Shown here one piece after another: positions 24,974 through 37,349 of a DNA stretch of 64,000 bases. Below the pieces are notes generated by a model. It was not told the origin of the DNA. It saw only the letters and a list, made by a program, of their open reading frames with translations, and made no database searches. Numbering within the stretch: the stretch's first letter is position 1; each line of letters starts with the position of its first letter. This stretch comes from Basidiobolus meristosporus CBS 931.73 (Eukaryota; Basidiobolomycota; Basidiobolomycetes; Basidiobolales; Basidiobolaceae): NCBI GenBank assembly GCA_002104905.1, contig MCFE01000453.1, positions 1-64,000 on the forward strand. Reading direction: 5' to 3'. A program made the position numbers and the translations under genes.

Positions 24974-27900
24974 CTCCTCTAGATGTATGCCAGGGAAGAC
25001 TGTTCAGGAGAGAAGAGAAAGGTTGAATACAAATATCTAGGCTTTGCCGAGCGAGGCTAAATCCACAGTCGGGCTTTTAATACTTTCCATGGGCAATGAT
25101 TGGCGATGGCCATCAGGCCCAGCTGCTATATTTCTCCTTATTGGCAATGTGATATGAGCTAATGTTCAGAATAGTAGATACGGGCTATTGTTTGTGCTGT
25201 GGAAATTGCAATAGGAATGGCTCCCCATATGTTTCATTTGGCACTTCGCTTAGATTACCTTATGCCATCCACATATGTCAGCACTGATCTGATACAATCG
25301 GTTGAGACGAATGGTTACAATCATCCTAGTAAAATAAGCTCCAGGCCAAGACAACAGCTTAATAAAGACCGACTCGGGGGTGTGGTTGTGCATTGGGATC
25401 GATTGTTCGTGGCTACTTCATTACCACTCACATGGGTCTTGGCGGATACGGTTCAGGAACTTCCATGACCTAGATCCAGCCCGCGGGCTGGAAACAACTC
25501 TAAGTTAGACCCTCGGCGAGATCTCTGGTTGATGTTGGCTGCCGATCAAAACCCTAGGTTAATGGAGCCAACGACGAGTCGGCCGCCTCGTTCCATTAAT
25601 TCGTTCAGGTTAGGGAGGACTTCATTCCATTGCCATCGGACGCTAGTAGGTTGCTTGGTAGGGGCAGGCCCATCTCTGTCAGATCACTGTGCGCTTACTA
25701 ATAGCTGAGCCCACTGGTGCACCTACAGGCTGCAGCCGGGATGCTTGAGTTGAACTGCCGCTTTGCAGTCACCGTGGTTCAGGACCCAATCGTCTACGAG
25801 GAGGCAGATTGATCTAAATTTTCTCAGGATCAATTAACATATCTTGCAGGCGATCAAGACCTGCTGTGCACTGGGCCCTGGGCTTGGCCTATGATGGTTG
25901 AGAATGAGAGAATCAGCAGCCAGCCCCCGTTCAATCCTTGCATGCTTTCTAACTGCCTGTTCCAGATATGACGAGAAACGCCGAATAAGGCAATGAAAAG
26001 CAGCTGCCCAGCCAGGCATACATTGATGCACCATCAATAAGCCTGACACAGTGATAAACGATCAGGCCTAAAGCCAACCGAGATTGCAGTGGCGCCTTGG
26101 AAGTGGTGGTGGATTAGGCGCTGTTTACACTGCTTTCCATTTAGGTCGATTGCATTGAAGTCTTTTGCAATCATGCTAGTGAAACCTGCTCAGTGGCCCC
26201 TATTCCTTAGCCGACGGCCAGCCTGATTGCTGCATGTACGATGGGGTACGCAGCGCAGACTTTTCCTGTTGATTAGGCTCCGATGTGATGTTGATCCAAG
26301 CATCCCAAATCCCTTCCCTCCGTGGTCAAGAATTAGGGCGTGGATTCGGTTGGTCTAGCAGGCCAGTGTTCTGATGAGGTTGCAGACTGGGTTCTTGTGG
26401 ATGGACCAAGGAGGAAACGGACGCGTACTGTGGTTGGAGACACGCTTACCCTATTCCCAAGCTTGCATGGATATTCTTACAAATCAGCATCACGGGGTCG
26501 TTCATGCGACCTGGCCCATTAGGCTTTAATCTATTGGACTTTTTCGGGCGTTGGACGAGGAACCCCCAATTAAATTAAATTGCCTTTTCATCTCATGTCC
26601 TGATGGCTGGCCCATGAAACAATTATGCACATTCGGGCTAGGACGCATTACAATGCATGTGGAGTTTCGCCGGGCTATCAAATCTGAGCATGCTTGGTGG
26701 CTTAAACTAGTTCACCCCATGATGCCGTTTGCACATGTGTTTAAAATCAAGATGTTTACGTATCTGTCTTCACATAAATGTCTTTGCAATGGTGATCTTC
26801 AAGCCTCCTTCTGTGATGGATGGGTTTCGACCGATTTCCAGCTTTTCAGCGTCAATAAGCAGTCAATCCGATCGTACAGCGGCCGTCCAATGGATATTCG
26901 AGGCTATCCATAAGACGCTGTCGACGAGGATGGAGACGTATGACGGACATGGCCATGTTGCAGATGCATCATTCCTCATCAATTGGTATCTACTAGGTGT
27001 AAGATGGATTTTTTTCCAACGTCTTCAAACCCCTTCCTTCGAATATCCCGAAGCCATTATCTCATTTAGGCCTTAGGAGACGAATGAAGGTGCAAAACCA
27101 CCTTCCTGGACGACTCCCCTAGTAGATCGTATGATAGCCCCTGGCATCCGATCATACATGGATCATGGCTATTTGCCAACCACGTGCCAAAAGGTGGAGG
27201 CCTCGAATTTCGCAGGTATGTACCAGGCATTGTACACTCCACTTGCAATCTTTCAGAGGATATTCGCATCCACAAGATTCCGAAACGTCAACTTCCAATC
27301 AATTGAATCAGCAAGCAGTCACAGCCGGTCATCATCCATGCTGGATTTGGCATGGCTTAATCATCAACCGATTGTTTTCGTCTTAGTTCGCAGGTGTGGT
27401 TCTTCAGAAGCTTGCTGTATTCGGCTGTGCCTTGATACGAACGGCCAATTTCACCATTTCATTCTAGACAAATATCCCGCATGTGGGAATCCTCACAACG
27501 CCTTACCAAACTGGCATTTGAGTCACGTTGAACATCCAGGACAAGAGCCCAACCACGTCTGTGCCACTCTTTCATGCTATTGGGAATTCATTCCACAAGT
27601 ACAGTGTCTAAGCATTTCATTGGCGTGTTTTAAAGTAGCTCAAGCGTCTTCTACTACCGCTTTAATGCATTCTACTTTGTGCCAGAACACCAATAGACAG
27701 ATGAAATGTCCACAGTCACTCGGAGAGATGCTTCCCATACTTGGAATTTTGCATATTTATTGTATATATATGGCACTCCACATTTTCGGCTGACTCTCCC
27801 ATTCAATCGCCAAGTTCTTGGAACCAATCTGCTTTTCACTGGGGACTTTTGAGGGGTGCACGCTTAGCGAATAAGCCATTCAACATTTGACTCCAGTGGT

Positions 27901-28062
27901 TCATCATACTGGGGAACGACTAAATGAAGAATCAAACCAAAAAGCTTGGCCACCAGGGAAATGAGTGGCAAATAATTGGTGGGGCATTCGCCAGTAGTGT
28001 GGAGAATGATCCCTATTGATGTAGGCGACGGTTGCCAAGTTCGTCAGCAGTAGAATTCCTTT
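24974..28062. other. long intergenic region, no confident gene
   Basis: About 3.1 kb with moderately high GC near the left end (promoter of the seven-transmembrane gene) and no conserved motif. One 220-codon plus-strand frame is listed separately with low confidence. No LTR or transposase traces were seen. Confidence 0.45.
27131..27793 (+). CDS. unrecognised open reading frame, doubtful
   Basis: An ATG-initiated frame of 220 codons, longer than expected by chance in non-coding DNA of this composition. The product has many Cys, His and Ser, no signal peptide, no transmembrane helix and no motif I recognise, and codon use looks uneven. A TATA-like sequence is not obvious upstream. It may be chance or a decayed gene. 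Confidence 0.18.
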   Translation: MIAPGIRSYMDHGYLPTTCQKVEASNFAGMYQALYTPLAIFQRIFASTRFRNVNFQSIESASSHSRSSSMLDLAWLNHQPIVFVLVRRCGSSEACCIRLCLDTNGQFHHFILDKYPACGNPHNALPNWHLSHVEHPGQEPNHVCATLSCYWEFIPQVQCLSISLACFKVAQASSTTALMHSTLCQNTNRQMKCPQSLGEMLPILGILHIYCIYMALHIFG

Positions 28063-29682
28063 TTAGCACGGCACTGCTTCGATGATTGATAAGACTGATC
28101 TGATCTTCCAGGCTCTACGAAACTTGAATCCCGAGGATTTCAGTAGAGACGAGAATTCCGTTTCACTGCGCTCTTTCGACCAAAAATACACTGCCATCAT
28201 GAGATCCAACTGATTGGCAAAACGCTCGTTGACATTGGCATCCTTTGACATATTGACATCTGCTATCAACAGAGTCCCATTTGGTGGGATGACTGATCTG
28301 ATGTTCTTCAGTATCTGGGTTACCTCCGAGTCGGCCCAATCGTGAAGAATCCATCTCATGAAGTATACATCCGCACCTGGACAAACTGATTCGAAGAAGT
28401 TGCCTATAAATAGAAAGATTACTGATTGCAGACAATTCACAGTGTCGGTTATCAATACCTGATTGAAATGCAACACGATCCAGCAGCTCGGGATAGTCTA
28501 TTTTCCATACCTACACAAGTCATAATCAGGCTTACGAAGAAGTGAGGAAGGAAAAGAGGGTAGAGCAGGTACTGGTTTCGCCTGTTCAATCGTCGCCGCT
28601 CTGTCGAAGAGCTTCCCCCGAAGCTCAGTGCGGTTTTTGAGAAGGTAGCGCAGAAATCCACCAGTGCCACCACCGATATCCGCAACCGTTTGGCCATTGT
28701 GGCGACTCCAGTCGTAGTCTGAGTGGTGGATGGAATGTTAGCATGGCTGGCCAAGTGATGATCACCAGGTATATCATTAGCAACCTTCAACCAGTCCGAA
28801 ATTGGTCAGATCAGACAACCCGATCATGGCATCCGAAAAGACTTTGACCATGTGTCTGTTCTCTGGTTTCTCGTAATGAACCCACATAGAGTCGTCGGTA
28901 TCGAAATACTCCGAGAATACTGTCCGTTTTTGATTCGGATCCAGTGCATGATGGAATTTGGTCCACACATTGTAATTCTCGCCAGGCCTAAGTCGATAGT
29001 TACTTAAACGTCAACATTTGGCATGCAACGTGTCTCATAGCTACCAGTATGTCACCCAACCAAGCTGACTTCGCGGATGGTCGGAGCGGAGGAAGTCAGA
29101 GGTTCTGTTGTTGGCATAGATTCTCGATCCCGCTTCGGTCTCTTGGAATAGTCCCAGCCGAATGCTGGTGCGAAGAACTCGCTCTGTGACAGGATCAGTC
29201 GGTTAGAAATGTATGGATCAGTGACCTTGCTGAGTCATGGTTACATGAGGAGAAATAGTCATGAAGGCTACCAAGGCCAACGAGCCAAAGATCAACTCAC
29301 CAAGCATATCTGGCTTAGCATTCACTTTTTGCGCCAATTCGTCCAAGTGCAGCGGGCCATCCTGGAGTGCATCGGCAACTCGATAATTACCCAACTCGGA
29401 AACGGCCTTGCTCTCTATGTAGGATCCGGCAATCTGGGCTATACGTGTGGTCGGAGGCAAGATCCTACTCTGCAGGTGATCCAATGAGCACGACAATTGT
29501 TGGGCTGCTTTCCAAGCTTCCAAGGATAAGTTGGACTGGTCACAGCAAGTGGTGTCAGACTCGGTGTACTGGTCGAGTTCATCCAACTTTTCGGTGACCT
29601 GAGCGATCCTCTTGCTCAGCTCTTCGAAGATCTGTACTAATATGACCGAAGGGTTTATTTCGGGATTAACGGATGGACTCAT
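28063..29682 (-). CDS. O-methyltransferase A (family 2, COMT-type dimeric methyltransferase)
   Basis: Six exons on the minus strand: 29301-29682, 29045-29183, 28785-28987, 28573-28718, 28459-28510 and 28063-28403; 420 residues. N-terminal dimerisation domain (about 60-130, with LDHLQSRILPP and the winged-helix segment ending KVNAKPDML), then the SAM-binding domain with motif I DIGGGTGGFL near 254 and, in exon 6, the catalytic-type RWILHDW motif with His328, followed by GTLLIAD. The family methylates hydroxyl groups of aromatic or polyketide metabolites; the substrate here is unknown. It is the leftmost of four same-strand copies. Its 5' half is nearly identical to gene D, while its last exon is distinct. 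Start chosen at 29682 because a TATA box lies 54-66 bp upstream. Confidence 0.9.
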
Positions 29683-29735
29683 CTTGGGTGTTTGCTCTGA
29701 ATTGGAAGCCTTGCCTTCATCATGGAAACCTGCCG

Positions 29736-29748
29736 TATTTTATATATA
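29736..29748 (-). promoter_or_regulatory. TATA box of O-methyltransferase A
   Basis: On the minus strand TATATATAAAATA lies 54-66 bp upstream of the ATG. The equivalent box is present at the same distance in gene D, whose upstream sequence is homologous. Confidence 0.55.
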
Positions 29749-29896
29749 CTTCGAGACGAATATCCCCGTCGAAATGCATAGGCAGACGGTAAAAACAGCG
29801 GTCAGTTTGTTGAACTCACTTACGATGTGGTTGCTTCAGGGTATGACTGAAACAAGTTTGGGAGCCGATTATTTCGCGGTACTAAGCATAATGATG

Positions 29897-30190
29897 TGAA
29901 TCCCTGCGGGTTCATAAACTTCTCGTTTCTTAGTTGGCACTCAGGAAAATTCATGTGCATTGCCAACTCTAGAAATTTGCTTTCCCTAGTTGGGAGTCTA
30001 GACACAATACATATTTGCACGTAGAGTTGGGAATAAAGGCAGGTATTTGGAAATCTTATGAAGCCTTGAGTGTATTTCCTGTTGATGAAATGTTTGCAGA
30101 TATATTCACAAAACCAGTAGCTAGAGATGAATCTGAATATCTTGGATTACAATTAGGCCCAATTAATATGGATATTCAGTTAAATTGGGG
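29897..30190 (+). pseudogene. decayed Copia retrotransposon RNase H end
   Basis: The open part (30015-30190) reads as the last segment of Copia RNase H, with ADIFTKPVARDESEYLGLQLG matching the family pattern ADIFTKPLxRDxFxxLRxxLG. The preceding 120 bp read as the degenerate segment before it, with frameshifts and stops. The long terminal repeat at 30191 follows directly, as expected for a Copia 3' end. The rest of the element is missing. Confidence 0.75.
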
Positions 30191-30536
30191 TGTTGTAAGT
30201 TTTATAATTGCACCTAAACACTCACCTAACTTAGTCACTTAGATCATAGCTCACAAGGTTTGGAGAACTCTCTCCAAATTCCCCATTGGGATGTACTTCC
30301 AATATCTCATCAACATATCTGGTACCCAGAGTATGAAAAATCTCTAAGTTGTCCAAAGAGCCCTAAATCTGCCTACAAGCTATTGGGACCTACCAAAATA
30401 TATTCTACATGGCTGTTTTGTCATGACCATGTAAATGCATAAATACCACTTTCATATTCCACAAATCTTAAAGCACAAGTGACAAAACTTACTTGCTCAC
30501 CCAATCACTGCTGATGTCTGTAAAACTTGTACAACA
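30191..30536 (+). repeat. Copia long terminal repeat, copy 1 (3' LTR of the remnant)
   Basis: About 346 bp that starts with TGTTGTAAG and ends with ACAACA. It shares its whole order of segments with the LTRs at 30937, 49170 and 50820. It is placed immediately after the Copia RNase H remnant, with a short G run before it as a polypurine tract. Confidence 0.65.
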
Positions 30537-30659
30537 AAGATCATATAGTGAGCTCAAGAGTCCCCATTCTTTGCATACCACTGTCTGGGATCTGCATTAA
30601 GGCATTATTTCAAGTTCTTGGTAAATCTTGCTTTAAGTGTACACACCTTATTTAAACTC

Positions 30660-30930
30660 AAAATGTAAGCAGAAGTCTATTAATCAGCTCTTCTACCAAA
30701 AGAAAAATAACACACTTGGAGTTTATTTGATAATCTGCCAGCATTCTGCTTGTTTTTTGTTTGAATTTTAGTTGTAACTCCTGGTAGAAGCTGAGGGTAG
30801 CTGATTACCAGATTGGGTATAAATGGTAGCTAGCTTAGTCTCCTCCTAGAAAGTAAAACTGCTTGTCTGCCAAATAGCTGGTACTTGAGACACTGAGAGT
30901 TGTAAGTTTGGAGAAAATTAGAAATCTACT
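30660..30930. repeat. dispersed repeat, also at 48290-48520
   Basis: Sequence around the phrase CTGCCAAATAGCT and AGAGTTGTAAGTTT recurs in a diverged form at 48290-48520. It carries no open frame and is probably internal debris of a retroelement. Confidence 0.4.
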
Positions 30931-30936
30931 TATGTT

Positions 30937-31285
30937 TGTTGTAAAAATCTGTAATTCCAACTAAATATTCATCTAACTTGGTCACTTAGACTATTACCTA
31001 CAAATCTTAGAGAATACTCAGTAGATTCCTTGTTGAGACCTACTTGGAATAGTTTTACCAAGATATCAGGTACTCATATCATGACAATTCTCAAAGTTGC
31101 CCAAGCAGCCCCAAGCTTTACTAACATGCTCTTGGGATCTTTCTAAACATACTCTGCATGTTTTTTATGCTAGGATCATATAAAAGTTTAAACACTACTT
31201 TTACATTCAATAAATCATTAAATGAAAGCCATATATTCTACTTTTTCTGCCAATCACTTCCAATATCTCCAAGACTCTTACAACA
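30937..31285 (+). repeat. Copia solo LTR, copy 2
   Basis: A 349-bp sequence beginning TGTTGTAAAA and ending TCTTACAACA, the inverted ends of this LTR family. There is no adjacent Copia coding sequence, so it is a solo LTR. Confidence 0.65.
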
Positions 31286-32589
31286 TAATCCTCATCATTT
31301 TGGGTTTACTATCAGTTTCACAGTATTAGAGCTGGAATCAACAAAGGTAGTGGCTGGGAGTATGCTTGCAAAATATATATGCTAGCAGTCAATACACAAT
31401 ATTGAGGATCATGGGAAATAATTTGCTAAACTAAAATAGTTGCATGACATTCACTTGTTGCATTGTTGAGCTCAAATAGAGTATATATACTTTTAAGAGA
31501 ACCTTGCAAGAACATTGATCAGAGCTGCTTTAAAAAGGCTACAGGAAGCTGTGTGCAAAGCCTGGAAGATTTCAAGTAAGCTTGAGATTATTGATAGATC
31601 ATCAACTAGAACTTAAGAGAATAATTCATAACTTGGCAATTAGCCAAGTAGAAGCATACAATATGCAAGTGGTTCAGGAGTAAGCAAAATCTTGTTAAAA
31701 TATTCACATCCTGATTCAAGCTGTAAACTATGTATTCACATCAACACTTGGCAAACTAGTAATAAGTTATGATTTTGCTAAAAGGTATGTACATAGCACT
31801 ATTTGAGGAGTAGCAGAAGCAATATTACTTTAAAAACCTGCATCTTAGCAGCACTATCTAAGCCACTACCAGCAAAAATACTAATGTTGTGAGTCTATGT
31901 GAGAGCTGCTAGAATGTCAGTATATATCTTTAAGCACATAACCACCAGAGAAAGAAACACATACCTACAGGCCATTCTGATGTTAATTTCTCTGTAATCT
32001 GATAGTGTCCACTACGTATATCCACCTGTAAGTAATTATTTTCATATGAAATGATCACTTGTAAGGCTCACTGCACATTGTGTATATCTACAGTGGTCAA
32101 GTTATTTGCAATCTGCAGGCAGTGAAGATATTGAAAATCCTTCAAATCAGGAAGAAGGACTACAAGCAATCATAATGCCAATACTAACAGTACTTTGGAA
32201 TATGGTACTAGCCTACATCAAGACAGCAGTGTGGCTGTAGCATATAAGGGCCAAAAGGATTGATGTTGTAGACCATTGAAACCAGGTATCCATCCAGAAG
32301 AAGGATGAGCAAATGATGCATATAAAGCAATATATATGCTAAGTAGAGAGTGAAATACAATTGCAATAATAAAGGGACTTCATTGGCCCATTGCATATCT
32401 TTCATAAAGTAACTGACTAACTACTTGGAATTATTGCATTGCAAACCAGCAAAAGCTCTTTTGAATAAAGTTGAGATGAGAGTGCAATTCAAAGCTGTAG
32501 AAGCTTACTTTATGTACTGTCCAATTACTGAAAAGGCTGCAGCATATTAACAATACTGATAGCAAGAGACAAACCTGAATAAATGAGAT
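31286..32589. other. AT-rich repeat-derived spacer without a gene
   Basis: About 1.3 kb, AT-rich and very poor in CpG, without an open frame of note. Base composition resembles the retrotransposon debris on both sides, and it is likely old transposon sequence. Confidence 0.4.
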
Positions 32590-32834
32590 TTATGAAATTT
32601 TCACCAAGATATTTAGTACACAGAGTAAGAAAATACTTTAGGTTATCCAAAAGCGCCTGAACCTTGCACACATATTCATATAGCCTTCCAAGTGATATTG
32701 TCAGTGTCTTCCTTGCCAAGACTAAACAAGAGTATAAATACCACTTTTACATTCAATATACCAATTGAGTGAGAACTACATAGTTTACTTGTACTGCCAA
32801 TCACCTCTAATAAACCAAAGACTCGCAACAGCGG
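32590..32834 (+). repeat. partial Copia LTR, copy 3
   Basis: Aligns by eye to the 3' two thirds of the LTR family and ends in GACTCGCAACA, a diverged form of the GACTCTTACAACA end. The 5' end is missing. Confidence 0.5.
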
Positions 32835-32879
32835 CCCATATAGATTCATTCATACCTCCAACTAAAGGTAACGAATCAG

Positions 32880-33462
32880 CTATATATCATAATGCCATAC
32901 AAATGGTAGCGAGCAAAAAGCATAAGTCAGAAATGAGGATAGCAATTCAATCCCTGATCTGGCCTGCAGGAATACTGCTATGCACCAAAGAGTCCTTGGA
33001 TTGGTAGGTGGCTAAATGATAATTAATGGAGCTGAGTTGGTCTGGATTCAGGTCACGGTATCGAATGCTAGCTTTGTGAACATCAATCACAAGTGAATGA
33101 ACGGAGCCATCGATTGGGTGTACAGAGCATGTCATGAGCTCGTTGTCCCGCGTTTCACCGGAGTGAGGAGAAACCCGCATGATTGGTACAAGAAACATTC
33201 ATGTAGGAAACGTAGCACAGCGCATGGATGCGAGCAGAGTACTGGCGCACAGTCAGCCAGCCTATGGCCGGTCAAATCAGGTAATGCGCTAACTGTGTCT
33301 GGCAAAGTGAACATCCAAGCTATTAAGAGCATAAGAGATACACGCCATCATCACTCGATTGTTGCCAATACAGAGGTTGGATAGCGTTATACGGTTGCCA
33401 AAAATGGAACCTTTATTGTGGTATAGCTTCAATAACTGACAAAGCAGCACGAAGTTTCCAAA
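32880..33462. repeat. segmental duplication, left copy (pairs with 37968-38553)
   Basis: About 580 bp closely matching 37968-38553; it runs into the last 50 bp of O-methyltransferase B. Within it an 83-codon minus-strand frame (32947-33198) is open in both copies. The six differences in that part include four amino-acid changes, so it does not look selected as protein. Confidence 0.8.
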
Positions 33463-34958
33463 CCTTACGAAGTTGGAATCCGGCTGCTTCTAAAACATGT
33501 GAAAACTCTTCTTCCTTACGCTCCTTTGTCCAGAACAATTCTGCCATCATCAGATCTAACTGATTGGCAAACCGGTCGTTGACCTTGGCATCCTTTGACA
33601 TAACTATATCTGCTAACAACAGAGTCCCATTGTGTGGAATAGCTGTTCTGATGCTCTTCAGTATCTGGGTTGCTTCCGAGTCGGACCAGTTGTGGATAGT
33701 CCATCTCAGAAAATACACTTGCGCGCCTGGACAAACTGATTCGAAGAAATCTCCTGGAAATTGAGTTGTTAATGACTGCATAGGAGCGCTAGCTTCAATT
33801 AGTAGTACCATAATGGAAGGTTATCCGATCCAGCAGCTCGGGATAGTCTTTTTCCCATGCCTACATCAGTCAGCATTAGTCTTGGGGAGAAGTCAAGAAG
33901 GAAACGAGAGTTGTGTATGTACTGGCTTCGCCTGTTCAATCACGGCCTCTCTGTCGAAGAGCTTCCCCCGAAGCTCAGTGCGGTTTTTGAGAAGGTAGCG
34001 CAGAAATCCACCAGTGCCACCACCGATATCTGCAACCGTTTGGCCATTGTGGCGACTCCAGTCGTAGTCTGAGTGGTGGATGGAATATTAGCATGGCTGG
34101 CCAAGTGATGATCACCAGGTATATCATTAGCAACCTTCAACCAGTCCGAAATTGGTCAGCTCAGACAACCCAATCATGGCATCCGAAAAGACTTTGACCA
34201 TGTGCCTGTTCTCTGGTTTCTCGTAATGGGCCCATATCGAGTCGTCAGTATTGAAATACTCAGAAAATGCAGTTCTCTGTTGTTCAGGGTCTAGTGTGCA
34301 CTGTAACTTGGTTGTAATTTCAAAGCCATCACCAGCCCTTTGTGGATAGAATGCTATCTTAGTTGAATTAAAGGAGTAATGGAATTCTCATTCTTACCAG
34401 AAATTCACCCATCCACGCTGGGTTTCGGGGTGGAGTGAGCAAAGAAAGTCAGAAACCCTATTATTGGCATAGGTGCTTGACCCCACCTCGGTTTCTTGAA
34501 ATAAACCCATACGAATGCCTGTGCGAAGTGCCCTTTCTACAATTTGAGCAGTAAAATCGAGCTTAGGTTGTGTTGGCCACTTAAAATGTGGAACCATAAA
34601 TTTACGTACCAAGCATCTCTGGTCTGGCATTTACTCTTTGTGCCAATTCATTCAAGTGTAGAGGGCCTTGCTGGAGAGCGTCAGCGACACCATATTTGCA
34701 CAATGCGAAAAGAGCTCTGCTCTCCATATAGGAGCCAGCAAGTTGAGTGATACGTATAGTTGGCGGCAGAATGCTAGACTGCAGGTGATCCAACACGCAG
34801 CATAGCTGGTGTACGGCCTTCCACGTATCTAAAGATTGGATGTACTTCTCGGGACGATCATTCTCAGCACCATGAAACAGGTCAAGATCCTCGATCTTTC
34901 CGGCTATCTGAGTAATCTGGTTGGCCAATTCTTCAAACACCTTCTCTTTAGTCGCCAT
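33413..34958 (-). CDS. O-methyltransferase B (family 2)
   Basis: Six exons: 34610-34958, 34398-34536, 34135-34337, 33923-34068, 33809-33860 and 33413-33753; 409 residues, with intron phases identical to genes A, C and D. Exon 1 is shorter and clearly diverged. Motif I DIGGGTGGFL is shared. The catalytic region reads RWTIHNW rather than RWILHDW, keeping the probable catalytic His317 but changing its Asp neighbour to Asn. The exon 2/3 intron uses an acceptor with a purine-rich run-up (CCACAAAG), but it gives the same exon length (203 bp) as in the other genes. The start is the first Met of the conserved frame; no clear TATA box is seen. This is the most divergent member of the array and probably has a different substrate. 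Confidence 0.87.
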
Positions 34959-35677
34959 GCTTACACTAAGATTGATAAAGGTGCTAATATAAGAGGAATA
35001 TAAGGTCTCTTCGAATGTTATATACTCCAAATTTTGGGTTTCTGAGTCACTGCGATATGCAACTCTAAGAAACGAAGTAAAAGTCCAGTCCTTATTATCA
35101 ACAAATGGATCATACACTTGGGTAGGACTTGCCACAATTAGAGTATTACTAATACTGAAGCGTGCCACGTAGATCGAAGCTCGAAATAGACCAATACTGT
35201 AGCAGGTTATATGCATCATAGTAGTACCATGTTATTTCATACATGTAACGTTAAAGCAGCCATCGCTCTGTATATGTAAATCTTCTCGGATCATTTTCCA
35301 TTACAGATGCAATTGTGTTCTCACGATTTTACCACTTTTCAGTTGCCTATAGATGACGCGGGAATCGTGGTGCATCTGAAGCAAAGTACGTATGCGTTTG
35401 TTTCCGTTCAATCAGAGGGGGTTCGAATTGAATAGTATGTAGTCGGGCTCCTTGGCCCATGCCAATCCACATAATGAACTTTGGCTGCTTGTTGTTTGAC
35501 AGAACATGGGATTACCACCTATGGACAGCTTTTTAGCCATCATACTCGCTTTGCAAGCGGTTCATCATATTTCTCAGACTAGAGTTTATTTCATAAGAAC
35601 CTGTTTCAATATCTATAGATTCCTAAACATGGAAGTGGTCTCTAACTGCTAACAAACCACAGCACACTAGTTCTACC
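34959..35677. other. spacer between O-methyltransferases B and C
   Basis: About 720 bp without a gene. The right part (about 35425-35595) is repeated at about 38850-39020 beside gene D, including a nearly identical stretch ending at the last 90 bp before each gene's 3' flank. This supports duplication of the whole B-C unit. Confidence 0.6.
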
Positions 35678-37296
35678 TTAGCATGGCACGGCCTCAATGA
35701 TCGATGAAAAGGCCCGCAGCTGCCAGACTCTACTAAACCTGAACCCTGAGGATTGAAAAAGATATTTGAACTCCTTCTCGTTGCGCTCCTTAGCCCAGGA
35801 GCTTGCTCCCATCATGAGATCCATTTGATTCGCTATGCGATCACTGGTATTGGCATCTCTCGACATAACAATATCTGCTATCAGCAGTAGTCCGTTTGGA
35901 GGGATAGCTGCTCTGACACACTTAAGTATCTGAATTGACTGCTCGTCAGTCCAGTCATGAAGAATCCATCTCATGAAGTATACATCCGCACCTGGACAAA
36001 CTGATTTGAAGAAGTCGCCTGGAAATAGGGGCGTTAGTGGGTGTAGACAAGCAAAAGCATTGGCTGGTAATACCCGGCTGAAAGGTGACACGATCCAGCA
36101 GCTCGGGGTGGTTTTTTTCCCATGCCTACATCAGTCAGCATTAGTCTTGGGGAGAAGTCAAGAAGGAGACGAGAGCAGTGTATGTACCGGTTTCGCCTGC
36201 TCAATCACGGCCTCTCTGTCGAAGAGCTTCCCCCGAAGCTCAGTGCGGTTTTTGAGAAGGTAGCGCAGAAATCCACCAGTGCCACCACCGATATCTGCAA
36301 CCGTTTGGCCATTGTGACGACTCCAGTCGTAGTCTGAGTGGTGGATGGAATGTTAGCATGGCTGGCCAAGTGATGATCACCAGGTATATCATTAGCAACC
36401 TTCAACCAGTCCGAAATTGGTCAGCTCAGACAACCCGATCATGGAATCCGAAAAGACTTTGATCATGTGTCTGTTCTCTGGTTTCTCGTAATGAACCCAT
36501 ATCGAGTCGTCAGTATTGAAATACTCGGAGAACACTGTCCTTTTCTGATTTGGATCCAGTGCATGATGGAACTTAGTTAATGTATTATACTTCTCCTTAG
36601 ACCTAGATGAGAGTTGGGTCAATTTGATATGTCTACTATGCTACAATATTTAATTTACCAATAAACAATCCAGCCAAGCTGGCTTTTCGGATGATTGGAG
36701 CGAAGGAAGTCAGAGGTTCTGTTGTTGGCATAGATTCTTGATCCCACTTCGGTCTCTTGGAATAGTCCCAGCCGAATGCTGGTGCGAAGAACTCGCTCTG
36801 TGACAGGATCAGTCGGTTAGAAATGTATGGATCAGTGACCTTGCTGAGTCGTGGTTACATGAGGAGAAATAGTCATGAAGGCTACCAAGGCCAACGAGCC
36901 AAAGATCAACTCACCAAGCATATCTGGCTTAGCATTCACTTTTTGCGCCAATTCGTCCAAGTGCAGCGGGCCATCCTGGAGTGCATCGGCAACTCGATAA
37001 TTACCCAGCTCGGAAATGGCCTTGCTCTCTATGTAGGATCCGGCGAGCTGAGTTATATGTGTGGTCGGAGGCAAGATCCTACTTTGCAGGTGATCCAATG
37101 AGCACGACAATTGTTGGACTGCTTTCCAAGCTTCCAAGGATAAGTTGGATTGGCCACAACAGATGGTGGCAGCATCATTGTATATATCATGTTTCTCAAA
37201 TTCTTTGGCCACATAAGTAGCTAACTCATTTAACTTTTGACATAACTGGATTACCATGACGCTTACATCCGCATTGGTTTTACTTGTTGGACTCAT
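35678..37296 (-). CDS. O-methyltransferase C (family 2)
   Basis: Six exons: 36915-37296, 36659-36797, 36400-36602, 36188-36333, 36074-36125 and 35678-36018; 420 residues. Dimerisation domain and SAM domain as in gene A; motif I DIGGGTGGFL; catalytic-type ILHDW with His328 in exon 6, followed by GLLLIADIV. Exons 4-6 and introns 4-5 are almost identical to gene D, whereas the first 60 residues and intron 2 differ from both A and D. A TATA box lies 44-53 bp upstream of the ATG. No premature stop is seen. Substrate unknown. Confidence 0.9.
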
Positions 37297-37339
37297 TTAC
37301 GGTGTTATTAATATACACAGATGTGGTCGTTATAGTAGC

Positions 37340-37349
37340 CTTATATATA
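37340..37349 (-). promoter_or_regulatory. TATA box of O-methyltransferase C
   Basis: On the minus strand TATATATAAG lies 44-53 bp upstream of the ATG at 37296. Confidence 0.5.

Noticed and set aside
26551-27076. Overlapping 115-120 codon frames
   Set aside because: No motif, no splice support, and two registers open at once, which is more like chance than coding.
35400-35430. GGTTCGAATTG, resembling a tRNA B box
   Set aside because: No A box at the right distance and no cloverleaf could be formed from the flanking sequence.
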